Shown here: positions 19,186-27,420 of the stretch, piece by piece
Layout of the letters: every line of letters starts with the position of its first letter
Numbering within the stretch: position 1 is the stretch's first letter
DNA from: Streptomyces cellulosae
GTDB lineage: Bacteria; Actinomycetota; Actinomycetes; Streptomycetales; Streptomycetaceae
Direction: 5' to 3'
Assembly: GCA_014655195.1 (NCBI GenBank)
Contig: BNBH01000018.1
Location: 1 to 64,000, forward strand
DNA length: 64,000 nt
Position numbers and translations under genes: made by a program
The notes under the pieces: model-generated
Seen by the model: only the letters and a program-made list of their open reading frames with translations
Told to the model about the DNA's origin: nothing
Database searches by the model: none

Positions 19186-19812
19186 ATGACGATCAAGGAC
19201 ACCCCGGAGGAGTGGGAGATCCGCGGGACGCAGACCCCCTTCGTCGGCAAGAAGACCTCGGTGCGCACCGACGAGGTCGTCATGCCGGGGGGCGCCGTGG
19301 TCAACCGCGACTACCAGGTCCACCCGGGGTCCGTGGCCGTCCTCGCCCTCGACGACGCGGACCGGGCCGTGGTGCTGCGCCAGTACCGGCACCCGGTGCG
19401 CCAGAAGCTGTGGGAGATCCCGGCCGGCCTGCTCGACGTGCCTGGTGAGAACCCGCTGCACGCCGCCCAGCGCGAGCTGTACGAGGAGGCGCACGTCAAG
19501 GCGGAGGACTGGCGGGTGCTGGCCGACGTCTACACCACCCCCGGCGGCTGCGACGAGGCCGTGCGGATCTTCCTGGCGCGCGGGCTGTCCGAGGCCGAGG
19601 GCGACCGGTTCGCGGTGGAGGACGAGGAGGCCGACATGGAGCTGGCCCGGGTCCCCGTCGACGAGCTGGTGCGTGGGGTGCTCGCCGGTGACCTGCACAA
19701 CAACTGCCTGGTGGTGGGCGTGCTCTCGCTGGTCGCCGCCCGCTCCGGCGACGGCCTGGACGCGCTGCGCCCGGCGGAGGCGCCGTGGCCGGCCCGGCCC
19801 TTCGAGGCCTGA
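19186..19812 (+). CDS. Nudix hydrolase, ADP-ribose pyrophosphatase type
   Basis: 208 residues; ATG 19186 with GAAGGA upstream. Positioned after pyrG as in mycobacteria (Rv1700-type ADP-ribose pyrophosphatase, from memory). The all-beta N-terminal dimer arm 'YQVHPGSVAVLALDDADRAV' and 'VLRQYRHPVRQKLWEIPAGL' are typical of ADPRases. Nudix box region 'GENPLHAAQRELYEEAHV' keeps the REUXEE catalytic core, but the glycine usually following EEx is His. Expected to split ADP-ribose to AMP and ribose-5-phosphate. Confidence 0.88.
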   Translation: MTIKDTPEEWEIRGTQTPFVGKKTSVRTDEVVMPGGAVVNRDYQVHPGSVAVLALDDADRAVVLRQYRHPVRQKLWEIPAGLLDVPGENPLHAAQRELYEEAHVKAEDWRVLADVYTTPGGCDEAVRIFLARGLSEAEGDRFAVEDEEADMELARVPVDELVRGVLAGDLHNNCLVVGVLSLVAARSGDGLDALRPAEAPWPARPFEA

Positions 19813-19997
19813 GCCCGTACGGCGTACGACCCCGCCGTCGGCGGCGTGAATCCTACGATCTGTTGATCCGATCGAGGGAGTCTCGCCCACCGCGCCGCGC
19901 TCCTCACGGAACGTCGCAGAGCGTGAACTAGGCTCTGGAAAACGCCCGTACGGAGACCCGGCGGGCTTGCGCGTGCGGTGGGACGGGAGTGTGGCCC

Positions 19998-22055
19998 GTG
20001 ACGGATCAGGCGGTGGACCCGAACGGTGTGGGGCTCCCTCGGGACGCCCGGCCGGAAGGTCGATTCCTGGGCCGTACCAGGGAGTTGAAGGAACTGCGCG
20101 CCGACATCGAGCGCGCCGGACTCGACACCCTCTCCGGCCGCAAGGCCCCCCGCGCCCGCGTCCTGCTCATCGCCGGACGCCCCGGATCCGGCCGTTCGGC
20201 GCTCGCCGAGGAACTCGTCCGCCAGGTCGCCGCCGACTACCCCGACGGCGTCCTGCGCACCCGGCTGAGCGAGCCCGACGGGACCCCCGTGCCCGTCGGG
20301 CGCGCCGCCCGCGACCTCCTCGACGCGCTCGGCGAGCCCGCCCCCGCCGGCGCTCCCGAGGACCAGCTCGGCGAGGCGCTGCGCACCGCCCTGGCCGAGC
20401 GCCGCGCGGTGCTCCTGCTGGACGACGCCGCCGACGCCGAGCAGGTCGACGCCCTGCTCCCCGACAACCCCGACTGCCTGGCCGTCGCCGTCTCCTCAGG
20501 ACCGCTCACCGGCATCGCCGACGTCCGCCCCTGCACCCTCGGCGGCCTCGACACCAAGTCCGGGGTGGAGCTGCTGTCCCGGTTCACCGGATCGGTGCGC
20601 ATCACCGTCGACCCCCGGGCCGCCGAACGCCTCGCCGAGCTGTGCCAGGGCCAGCCCGCCGCGCTGGTGCTGGCCGGCGGCTGGCTCGCCGCACGTCCCA
20701 AGGCCGCCGTCGCCGACCTCGCCAAGCAGCTGCACACGGACCCCGGCGGCGAACCGGTCACCGCCCGGCTGCTGCGGCTGGTGCACGACGCGCTGCCGCA
20801 GACCGCCGCCCGCACCCTGCGGCTGCTCGCGCTCGCCCCGGCCGGACTGGCCGACCCGCACACCGCCGCCGCGCTCACCGGCTGCTCGGTGGAGGCGGCG
20901 CACACCACCCTCGACGACTTCGCCGCCCACGGCCTGCTGCACTCGGTCGGCTCCTCCCTGCCGCAGTACCGGGTGCCCGGCTGCCTGCACCGCGAGCTGC
21001 GCCGGCTCGCCGAGGACCACGAACGGCCCGCCGAGCTCCAGCTCGCCCGCGCCCGGATGCTGGAGCGCACCGTCCGGCTGCTCCAGTCCTGCCGCGCCAT
21101 CACCGAGACCGACAGCCCCGAGGCCCGCCAGAAGGTCCTCGCCCTGCCGCGCCCCCTGCGCTTCCCCACGCCCCGCGCCGCCGCCGACTGGCTGCGCCTG
21201 CGCCGCCCCGCCCTGCTGGCCGCCGCCCGGCTCGCGGTCGCCGACGGGGAGCTGGACACCCTGGCGCGGCGGCTGATGTCCCAGCTGGTGCGGGCCATGG
21301 TCGCCCACTTCGGCACCCGCGCCGCCGCGAGCGACCTCTACGACATCCACAACCTCGTCCTCGACGTCGCCGAGCGCCGCGACCTGCCCCGCGAGCGGGC
21401 CGCCGCCCTGCTCAACCTCGGCGACCTCGACGCCCGCACCGGCCGCACCACGGAGGCGCTGGCGCGCTACCGGGCCGCCCTGGACGCCGGACGCGAGGCG
21501 AACGACCCCTATGCCACCGGGCGCGCGATGGAATCCGTAGGCGGCGCGCACCTGGACCTCGGGGACTACGACCGGGCGGCGGACTGGTTCGGCCGCGCCC
21601 TCGCCGAGCGCCTCGCCCGCGACGAGCGACCCGAGGCCGCCCGGCTCTACGGCCGCATCGGCGCCGCCCACACCTACGCGGGCCGCTACGGCGAGGCGAT
21701 GCGCAACTGGCGCGCGGCCGTCGCCGGACACCGCAGGGACGGGGACGTGGCCGCACAGGCGCGGGCGCTGAGCGAACTGGGCCGGGTGCAGGAGTACGCG
21801 GGGCGGCTGGAGGAGTCGCTGCGCACCTGCCGGGAGGCCGTGGAGTGGGCGCGGCGGGCCGAGGACACCCGGCTCCAGGCCGCACTGCACCTGCGGCTGG
21901 CGGACTCGTACACGCGGCTCGGCGACCCCGCGTCCGCCGCGCTGCACCGGTCCACGGCCGAGCACATGCTGGCCGAGGAGGCCCCTGAGGGCGACTCCGA
22001 GCCGGAACACGGCGCTAACGCCTGCGAAATCCGTAGCGCTTCCGCGGAAGATTGA
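19998..22055 (+). CDS. P-loop (STAND-like) protein with C-terminal tetratricopeptide repeats
   Basis: 685 residues. The GTG at 19998 has GGGAG 8 nt upstream; a GTG at 19989 is less well placed. N-terminal NTPase-like region: 'FLGRTRELKELRADIERA', then a Walker A-like 'GRPGSGRS' at residues 60-67 in which the invariant Lys is Arg; Walker B-like 'RAVLLLDDAADAEQVDALL'. A winged-helix-like section spans ~260-340. TPRs run from ~440 to 660 ('LLNLGDLDARTGRTTEALARYR', shortened). The layout is that of AfsR-type regulators without their DNA-binding SARP domain. A signalling or scaffold role is possible; ATP hydrolysis is doubtful because of the Lys-to-Arg change. Confidence 0.8.
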   Translation: MTDQAVDPNGVGLPRDARPEGRFLGRTRELKELRADIERAGLDTLSGRKAPRARVLLIAGRPGSGRSALAEELVRQVAADYPDGVLRTRLSEPDGTPVPVGRAARDLLDALGEPAPAGAPEDQLGEALRTALAERRAVLLLDDAADAEQVDALLPDNPDCLAVAVSSGPLTGIADVRPCTLGGLDTKSGVELLSRFTGSVRITVDPRAAERLAELCQGQPAALVLAGGWLAARPKAAVADLAKQLHTDPGGEPVTARLLRLVHDALPQTAARTLRLLALAPAGLADPHTAAALTGCSVEAAHTTLDDFAAHGLLHSVGSSLPQYRVPGCLHRELRRLAEDHERPAELQLARARMLERTVRLLQSCRAITETDSPEARQKVLALPRPLRFPTPRAAADWLRLRRPALLAAARLAVADGELDTLARRLMSQLVRAMVAHFGTRAAASDLYDIHNLVLDVAERRDLPRERAAALLNLGDLDARTGRTTEALARYRAALDAGREANDPYATGRAMESVGGAHLDLGDYDRAADWFGRALAERLARDERPEAARLYGRIGAAHTYAGRYGEAMRNWRAAVAGHRRDGDVAAQARALSELGRVQEYAGRLEESLRTCREAVEWARRAEDTRLQAALHLRLADSYTRLGDPASAALHRSTAEHMLAEEAPEGDSEPEHGANACEIRSASAED

Positions 22056-22191
22056 TGCAATGAAAGGCTAGACAGCGGGAACACCTTCATTAGACTGGCT
22101 CTGCCGCACCATCTCCTGCGGTCTCCCCCGGTGTGCCCGTGCGTGCCCGGGTATGTGTAGTTGTATCCCCATACCCTCTGAGCCAAGGACC

Positions 22192-23316
22192 GTGATCGAC
22201 GTGAAGGTCGGCATCCCCCGCGAGGTCAAGAACAACGAGTTCCGGGTGGCCATCACCCCCGCCGGCGTGCACGAGCTCGTGCGCCACGGCCACCAGGTCG
22301 TCATCGAGCGCGGCGCCGGTGTCGGCTCCTCGATCCCGGACGGCGAGTACATCGCCGCGGGCGGTCAGATCCTGGACACCGCCGACGAGGTCTGGGCCGC
22401 CGCCGACCTGCTGCTCAAGGTCAAGGAGCCGGTCGCGGAGGAGTACCACCGCCTGCGCAAGGACCAGACGCTCTTCACCTACCTGCACCTGGCCGCGTCC
22501 AGGGAGTGCACGGACGCCCTGCTGGAGTCCGGCACCACCGCCATCGCCTACGAGACCGTCGAGCTGCCCAGCCGCGCGCTGCCGCTGCTCGCCCCGATGT
22601 CCGAGGTCGCGGGCCGGCTCTCCACCCAGGTCGGCGCCTACCACCTGATGCGCGCCCACGGCGGCCGCGGTGTGCTGCCCGGCGGCGTCCCCGGCGTGCT
22701 GGCCGGCCGCGCGGTCGTCATCGGCGCCGGCGTCTCCGGCTGGAACGCGGCGCAGATCGCCATCGGCATGGGCTTCCACGTGACCCTGCTCGACAAGGAC
22801 ATCAACAAACTCAAGGAGGCCGACAAGGTCTTCGGCACGCGCATCCAGACCGTCGTCTCCAACGCCTTCGAGCTGGAGAAGGCCTGCCTGGAGGCCGACC
22901 TCGTGATCGGCGCCGTGCTGGTGCCGGGCGCCAAGGCGCCGAAGCTGGTCACCAACGAGCTGGTCTCCCGGATGAAGGCCGGAAGTGTCCTTGTCGACAT
23001 CGCGATCGACCAGGGCGGCTGCTTCGAGGACTCCCGTCCCACCACGCACGCCGAGCCGACCTTCAAGGTCCACGAGTCGGTCTTCTACTGCGTCGCCAAC
23101 ATGCCCGGCGCGGTGCCCAACACCTCGACCTACGCGCTCACCAACGCGACGCTGCCGTACATCGTCGAACTCGCCAACCGCGGCTGGGTGGAGGCGCTGC
23201 GCCGCGACCCGGCGCTCGCCAAGGGTCTCAACACCCATGACGGCAAGGTCGTTTACAAGGAGGTCGCCGAGGCGCACGGTCTCGAGCACGTGGAGCTCGC
23301 CTCGCTGCTCGGCTGA
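22192..23316 (+). CDS. ald: Alanine dehydrogenase
   Basis: 374 residues from the GTG at 22192 (VIDVKVGIPREVKNNEFRV). A GTG at 22201 giving MKVGIP has better spacing from AAGGA (22185) and matches the 371-residue family length. It catalyses reversible NAD-dependent oxidative deamination of L-alanine to pyruvate. Substrate Lys lies in 'LLLKVKEPV', and the Rossmann motif is 'AVVIGAGVSGWNAAQIAIGMG'. The catalytic His/Asp region includes 'YLHLA' and 'VDIAIDQGGCFEDSRPTTH'. Cytoplasmic hexamer in the family. It ends in a perfect hairpin at 23397-23425. Confidence 0.95.
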   Translation: MIDVKVGIPREVKNNEFRVAITPAGVHELVRHGHQVVIERGAGVGSSIPDGEYIAAGGQILDTADEVWAAADLLLKVKEPVAEEYHRLRKDQTLFTYLHLAASRECTDALLESGTTAIAYETVELPSRALPLLAPMSEVAGRLSTQVGAYHLMRAHGGRGVLPGGVPGVLAGRAVVIGAGVSGWNAAQIAIGMGFHVTLLDKDINKLKEADKVFGTRIQTVVSNAFELEKACLEADLVIGAVLVPGAKAPKLVTNELVSRMKAGSVLVDIAIDQGGCFEDSRPTTHAEPTFKVHESVFYCVANMPGAVPNTSTYALTNATLPYIVELANRGWVEALRRDPALAKGLNTHDGKVVYKEVAEAHGLEHVELASLLG

Positions 23317-23396
23317 TCCGCGCACGGCGCCAAGTCGACCAAGTCACGGACTCGCAAAGGCGATACGTCAACTCGGAGCGTCAACGCCTCACCCCA

Positions 23397-23425
23397 GGCC
23401 GGACCTTGGATGCCAAGGTCCGGCC
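23397..23425 (+). terminator. Terminator hairpin after ald
   Basis: Perfect 13-bp inverted repeat (23397-23409 / 23413-23425) with a 3-nt loop, 80 bp after the ald stop. There is no T tail, as is usual in streptomycetes. Confidence 0.75.
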
Positions 23426-23687
23426 GGATGTGTGTATGGTCACGTCCTGATTGAGGGACAACTCGCCTCGAACGTAACCGTTCTACCGATTCGTACACCG
23501 GTGAATCCTGCCGTGCGACGGCTGTACGCCCTTGACAGAGGGGTGTTTCATTACCGACACATCGTGCCGGGTCCGGCGGATTGTGTTGCTGCGGACGGCC
23601 GACACGCCATAGAGTCGCCAACCGTCGGCATGGTGCCACGCTGACCTGTCTAGAAGTTTCCTGGTCACCAAGGAGGTAAGACGACTT

Positions 23688-24866
23688 GTGAATGAGTCGA
23701 CATTTACTCCCGGGGGTGGTCAACCAGGAATGCCTGCGCCGGGCCAGGGGTCCGCGGGATTCGCTGCTGTCGGCTCCGTCGCTGTGCGCACCTTCGCAGC
23801 CCACCAGAGTCACGCAACTCCAGGAGTGACTCACCCAGCACACCAGAGCATGGATGGCCATCACGTGAACGCCATGGCCGGCGACGGAAGTGGCGCGCCC
23901 CACAACCATTTCGCCGACTACGACGAACTGCCCGAGGGGCACTTCTACGACCCCGACGCCGAGTACGAGCCCGATCCGGAGTACGCGGCCACGCTCGCGC
24001 CCGACGCGGCCCGCCAGCGCCGTGAGCGCATCGGCCCGACCGGACGCCCGCTGCCGTACTTCCCGATCCCGGGCCCGCTGACCGACCACGGCCCCGCGAA
24101 GATCATCGCGATGTGCAACCAGAAGGGCGGCGTCGGCAAGACCACGTCGACCATCAACCTGGGCGCCGCGCTCGCGGAGTACGGACGCCGGGTGCTGCTC
24201 GTCGACTTCGACCCGCAGGGCGCGCTGTCGGTCGGACTCGGCGTCAACCCGATGGAACTCGACCTCACCGTCTACAACCTGCTCATGGAGCGGGGCATGG
24301 CGGCCGACGAGGTGCTGCTGAAGACCGCGGTCCCCAACATGGACCTGCTGCCCAGCAACATCGACCTGTCGGCGGCCGAGGTGCAGCTGGTGAGCGAGGT
24401 CGCGCGCGAGTCGACGCTGCAGCGGGCGCTGAAGCCGCTGATGGACGACTACGACTACATCGTGATCGACTGCCAGCCCTCGCTCGGCCTGCTCACCGTC
24501 AACGCGCTGACCGCCGCGCACAAGGTGATCGTGCCGCTGGAGTGCGAGTTCTTCGCGCTGCGCGGTGTCGCCCTGCTGACCGAGACGATCGAGAAGGTCC
24601 AGGAGCGGCTCAACCCGGAGCTGGAGCTCGACGGGATCCTCGCCACCATGTACGACTCGCGCACGGTGCACAGCCGTGAGGTGCTCGCGCGGGTGGTCGA
24701 GGCGTTCGACGACCACGTCTACCACACGGTCATCGGACGCACGGTCCGCTTCCCGGAGACCACGGTCGCCGGTGAGCCGATCACCACGTACGCGTCCAAC
24801 TCCGTCGGCGCCGCCGCCTACCGTCAGCTCGCCAGGGAGGTGCTCGCCCGGTGTCACGCCGAGTGA
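23688..24866 (+). CDS. ParA-family ATPase (orphan ParA / PldP-like)
   Basis: 392 residues; GTG 23688 preceded by a full AAGGAGGT at 23670-23677. Residues 1-135 are a low-complexity, His/Gly/Pro-rich and then acidic extension. The deviant Walker A is 'KGGVGKTTST' at ~146-155. Walker A'/B are 'LLVDFDPQGALS' and 'YIVIDCQPSLG'. It lies directly upstream of scpAB and not beside parB, the position of the orphan ParA-like PldP in corynebacteria and Rv1708 in mycobacteria (recalled). Nucleoid- or septum-linked dynamic ATPase is the likely role. Its stop overlaps the next start (GTGA), suggesting the next protein is its partner. Confidence 0.9.
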   Translation: MNESTFTPGGGQPGMPAPGQGSAGFAAVGSVAVRTFAAHQSHATPGVTHPAHQSMDGHHVNAMAGDGSGAPHNHFADYDELPEGHFYDPDAEYEPDPEYAATLAPDAARQRRERIGPTGRPLPYFPIPGPLTDHGPAKIIAMCNQKGGVGKTTSTINLGAALAEYGRRVLLVDFDPQGALSVGLGVNPMELDLTVYNLLMERGMAADEVLLKTAVPNMDLLPSNIDLSAAEVQLVSEVARESTLQRALKPLMDDYDYIVIDCQPSLGLLTVNALTAAHKVIVPLECEFFALRGVALLTETIEKVQERLNPELELDGILATMYDSRTVHSREVLARVVEAFDDHVYHTVIGRTVRFPETTVAGEPITTYASNSVGAAAYRQLAREVLARCHAE

Positions 24867-25402
24867 GTCTGCCGGGGGCCGACGAACTCTTCCGTACGAC
24901 AGGGGGGATGGCGCTTCAGGCGTCCACCCCCAGGCGCGCCGCCGGCGACGCCCGGGTCCCCGCCCCCGCGGGGGAGGGGGACGCGGCCGCGGCCGCCCAG
25001 GAGGACGCGCCGCAGTCGGTGCCCGTGCAGGGCGGCGACGGCGAGGGCGCGGAGCACGCCGCGGCGGACGTGGAGCCCGCCGAGGCCGGGGAGTCCCGCA
25101 GCCGGGGCGGCGCACGGCGCGCGCCGGCGCCCGCCGACGGCGCGGCCGCCGCGGCCCCGCGCAAGCGGGGACGCCCCGCACGGCGGCCCAGCGGCCGCGA
25201 GCGGCACGACGAGAAGATCACCGTGTACGTCTCCGCCGAGGAGCTGATGGACCTCGAGCACGCGCGCCTGGTCCTGCGCGGCGAGCACGGCCTCGCCGTC
25301 GACCGCGGCCGCATCGTCCGCGAGGCGGTCGCCGTGGTCCTCGCGGACCTGGAGAGCCGCGGGGACGCCAGCATCCTCGTACGACGCCTGCGGGGCCGGT
25401 AG
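24863..25402 (+). CDS. Ribbon-helix-helix-like DNA-binding protein coupled to ParA
   Basis: 179 residues from the GTG at 24863, overlapping the ParA stop by 4 bp; GTG 24851 is an alternative. N-terminal segment 'VSLPGADELFRTTGGMAL', then ~85 residues of Ala/Pro/Glu-rich linker, a basic 'RKRGRPARRPSGRERHDE' patch, and a C-terminal domain of about 55 residues. That domain opens with the strand 'KITVYVSAEELMDLEHARL' and continues with helices to 'VREAVAVVLADLE', the strand-helix-helix pattern of MetJ/Arc (RHH) dimers. Small RHH proteins with disordered N-termini are centromere-binding partners of ParA in class Ib plasmid systems, so this could be a chromosomal equivalent. That is an inference. 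Confidence 0.75.
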   Translation: MSLPGADELFRTTGGMALQASTPRRAAGDARVPAPAGEGDAAAAAQEDAPQSVPVQGGDGEGAEHAAADVEPAEAGESRSRGGARRAPAPADGAAAAAPRKRGRPARRPSGRERHDEKITVYVSAEELMDLEHARLVLRGEHGLAVDRGRIVREAVAVVLADLESRGDASILVRRLRGR

Positions 25403-25420
25403 CGGTAGCCTGCGGGGGCC

Positions 25421-26791
25421 ATGACCTCCCCCGACGCATCCGCCCCGACCCCCCGCCGCCGCCCGCTGGGCCGCGGCCCGGCCGCCTCCGCGGACGCGGT
25501 GCCAGCCGGGGAGGGGGCGACCCCCCTCGCCGGGGAGGGCGCCGCGCGGGACGCCTCGGCCGAGGCCGCGTCCGCAGTCGCACCGGAGGCGCCCGCCGCC
25601 CGGGTCCCCGCCTCCGAGGACGCGGAGACCCGGCCCGGGCCGGCGGCCGGGCAGGCCACGCCCCTGGGCGCGTCGCTCACCGAGCCGCCCGGCGCGCCTG
25701 CTGATGAGCGGCCGCCGGCCGGCGCCCGGGCTGAGCGCGCCGAGCACGGGGACGCGGCACCCACCGCTTCGGCGGCCGCGCCCGCCGACGAGCGCGCGGG
25801 ACACCGGCCCGGGGATGCCGGCACGCTTCCCGGCGCGTCGGTCGCGGTCGCGCCGCCCGTCGTGCCTCCTGAGGCGTCCGACGCCGCCGTGCCGGCGCCC
25901 GCGCGTGCCGGCGCGTCCGGCGGTGCGCCGGAGGGCGGCGGCTCCGGGGGCGGGGCGTCCGACGGCGAGGGCGACCCCGGGGACGGGCGGTTCAAGGTTC
26001 GGCTGGCGAACTTCGAGGGGCCCTTCGATCTGCTGCTGCAGCTGATCGCCAAGCACAAGCTGGACGTCACCGAAGTCGCCCTGTCCAAGGTGACCGACGA
26101 GTTCATGGCGCACATCCGGGCCCTGGGGCCGGACTGGGACCTGGACGAGACGACCGAGTTCCTCGTCGTCGCCGCCACCCTGCTCGACCTCAAGGCGGCC
26201 CGGCTGCTGCCCGCCGCCGAGGTGGAGGACGAGGCCGACCTCGCCCTGCTGGAGGCGCGTGACCTGCTGTTCGCGCGGCTGCTGCAGTACCGCGCGTACA
26301 AGCAGATCGCCGACATCTTCAGCCGCAGGCTGGACGACGAGGCGCGCCGGTTCCCCCGTACCGTCGGGCTGGAGCCGCATCACGCCGAGCTGCTGCCGGA
26401 CGTGGTCATCAGCATCGGGCCCGAGGGGTTCGCCAAGCTGGCCGTCAAGGCGATGCAGCCCAAGCCCAGGCCGCAGGTGTACGTCGACCACATCCACGCG
26501 CCGCTGGTCAGCGTGCAGGAGCAGGCCGGGATCGTCGTCGCGCGGCTCAAGGAGCTGGGCGAGGCCGGCTTCCGGGAGCTCGTCGAGGACACCGACGACA
26601 TCCTGACCGTCGTCGCCCGCTTCCTCGCCCTGCTGGAGCTGTACCGGGAGAAGGCCGTCGCCCTCGACCAGGACACCGCGCTGGGCGAGCTGACCGTGCG
26701 CTGGACGGGCGGCGACGGGGACGCCGTACCCGCGGTCACCGACGAGTTCGACCGGCCGCCCGAGCAGCCCCAGGAGGAGAGGACACCGTGA
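25421..26791 (+). CDS. scpA: Segregation and condensation protein A (kleisin)
   Basis: 456 residues from ATG 25421. Residues 1-~188 are Ala/Pro/Glu/Gly-rich and disordered; the ScpA domain begins at about residue 190 ('FKVRLANFEGPFDLLLQLI') and is complete: 'LDVTEVALSKVTDEFMAHI', 'LDLKAARLLP' and a C-terminal winged helix near 'VARFLALLELYREKAVALDQ'. ScpA bridges the SMC heads and binds ScpB in the condensin complex that compacts the nucleoid. Stop overlaps scpB (GTGA). The N-terminal tail is far longer than in Bacillus ScpA (~250 residues in total). Confidence 0.93.
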   Translation: MTSPDASAPTPRRRPLGRGPAASADAVPAGEGATPLAGEGAARDASAEAASAVAPEAPAARVPASEDAETRPGPAAGQATPLGASLTEPPGAPADERPPAGARAERAEHGDAAPTASAAAPADERAGHRPGDAGTLPGASVAVAPPVVPPEASDAAVPAPARAGASGGAPEGGGSGGGASDGEGDPGDGRFKVRLANFEGPFDLLLQLIAKHKLDVTEVALSKVTDEFMAHIRALGPDWDLDETTEFLVVAATLLDLKAARLLPAAEVEDEADLALLEARDLLFARLLQYRAYKQIADIFSRRLDDEARRFPRTVGLEPHHAELLPDVVISIGPEGFAKLAVKAMQPKPRPQVYVDHIHAPLVSVQEQAGIVVARLKELGEAGFRELVEDTDDILTVVARFLALLELYREKAVALDQDTALGELTVRWTGGDGDAVPAVTDEFDRPPEQPQEERTP

Positions 26792-27420
26792 GCGAGGACA
26801 CGAGCGGGGTCGCGGAGCTCGAGCTGAAGCCGGCTCTCGAGGCCGTGCTGATGGTCGTGGACGAGCCCGCGACCGAGGAGCACCTGGCGAAGATCCTGGA
26901 GCGACCGAAGCGGCAGGTCGCCGACGCCCTGCGGGAGCTGGCCGACGAGTACACCGTGCAGGGACGCGGCTTCGAGCTGCGCAGGGTCGCCGGCGGCTGG
27001 CGTTTCTACACCCGCCCCGAGTACGCCGCCGCCGTCGAGGGCTTCGTCCTGGACGGCCAGCAGGCCCGCCTCACCCAGGCCGCGCTGGAGACCCTCGCGG
27101 TCGTCGCGTACCGCCAGCCGGTCAGCCGCAGCAGGGTCTCCGCGGTGCGCGGGGTCAACTGCGACGGCGTGATGCGCACCCTCCTCCAGCGGGGTCTGAT
27201 CGAGGAGGCGGGCACGGAACCCGAAACAGGTGCGATCCTGTACACGACGACGAACTACTTCCTGGAGCGGATGGGCCTGCGCGGTCTGGACGAGCTCCCG
27301 GAGCTCGCGCCCTTCCTCCCGGAGGCGGAGGCGATCGAGGCCGAGACACTGGAAGGAGTCCCGTCGTTCGATCCGGACGCCCCGGATTCCGAGGACGCAG
27401 ACGACAAGACGGAATTTTGA
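26788..27420 (+). CDS. scpB: Segregation and condensation protein B
   Basis: 210 residues, GTG 26788 overlapping the scpA stop. Two winged-helix domains: residues ~10-85 ('ALEAVLMVVDEPATEEHLA', 'GRGFELRRVAGGWRFYTRPE') and ~90-165 ('LTQAALETLAVVAYRQPVS', 'LLQRGLIEEAGTEPETG'). The acidic C-terminus (~175-210) is disordered. It binds ScpA as a dimer within SMC-ScpAB. The stop shares one base with the rluB ATG (TGATG), so scpA-scpB-rluB are translationally coupled. Confidence 0.95.
   Translation: MSEDTSGVAELELKPALEAVLMVVDEPATEEHLAKILERPKRQVADALRELADEYTVQGRGFELRRVAGGWRFYTRPEYAAAVEGFVLDGQQARLTQAALETLAVVAYRQPVSRSRVSAVRGVNCDGVMRTLLQRGLIEEAGTEPETGAILYTTTNYFLERMGLRGLDELPELAPFLPEAEAIEAETLEGVPSFDPDAPDSEDADDKTEF

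Noticed and set aside
23521..23660. A 'ttgaca' hexamer upstream of parA as a sigma-70-like promoter
   Set aside because: No acceptable -10 hexamer at 16-18 bp spacing, so a promoter call is not supported.
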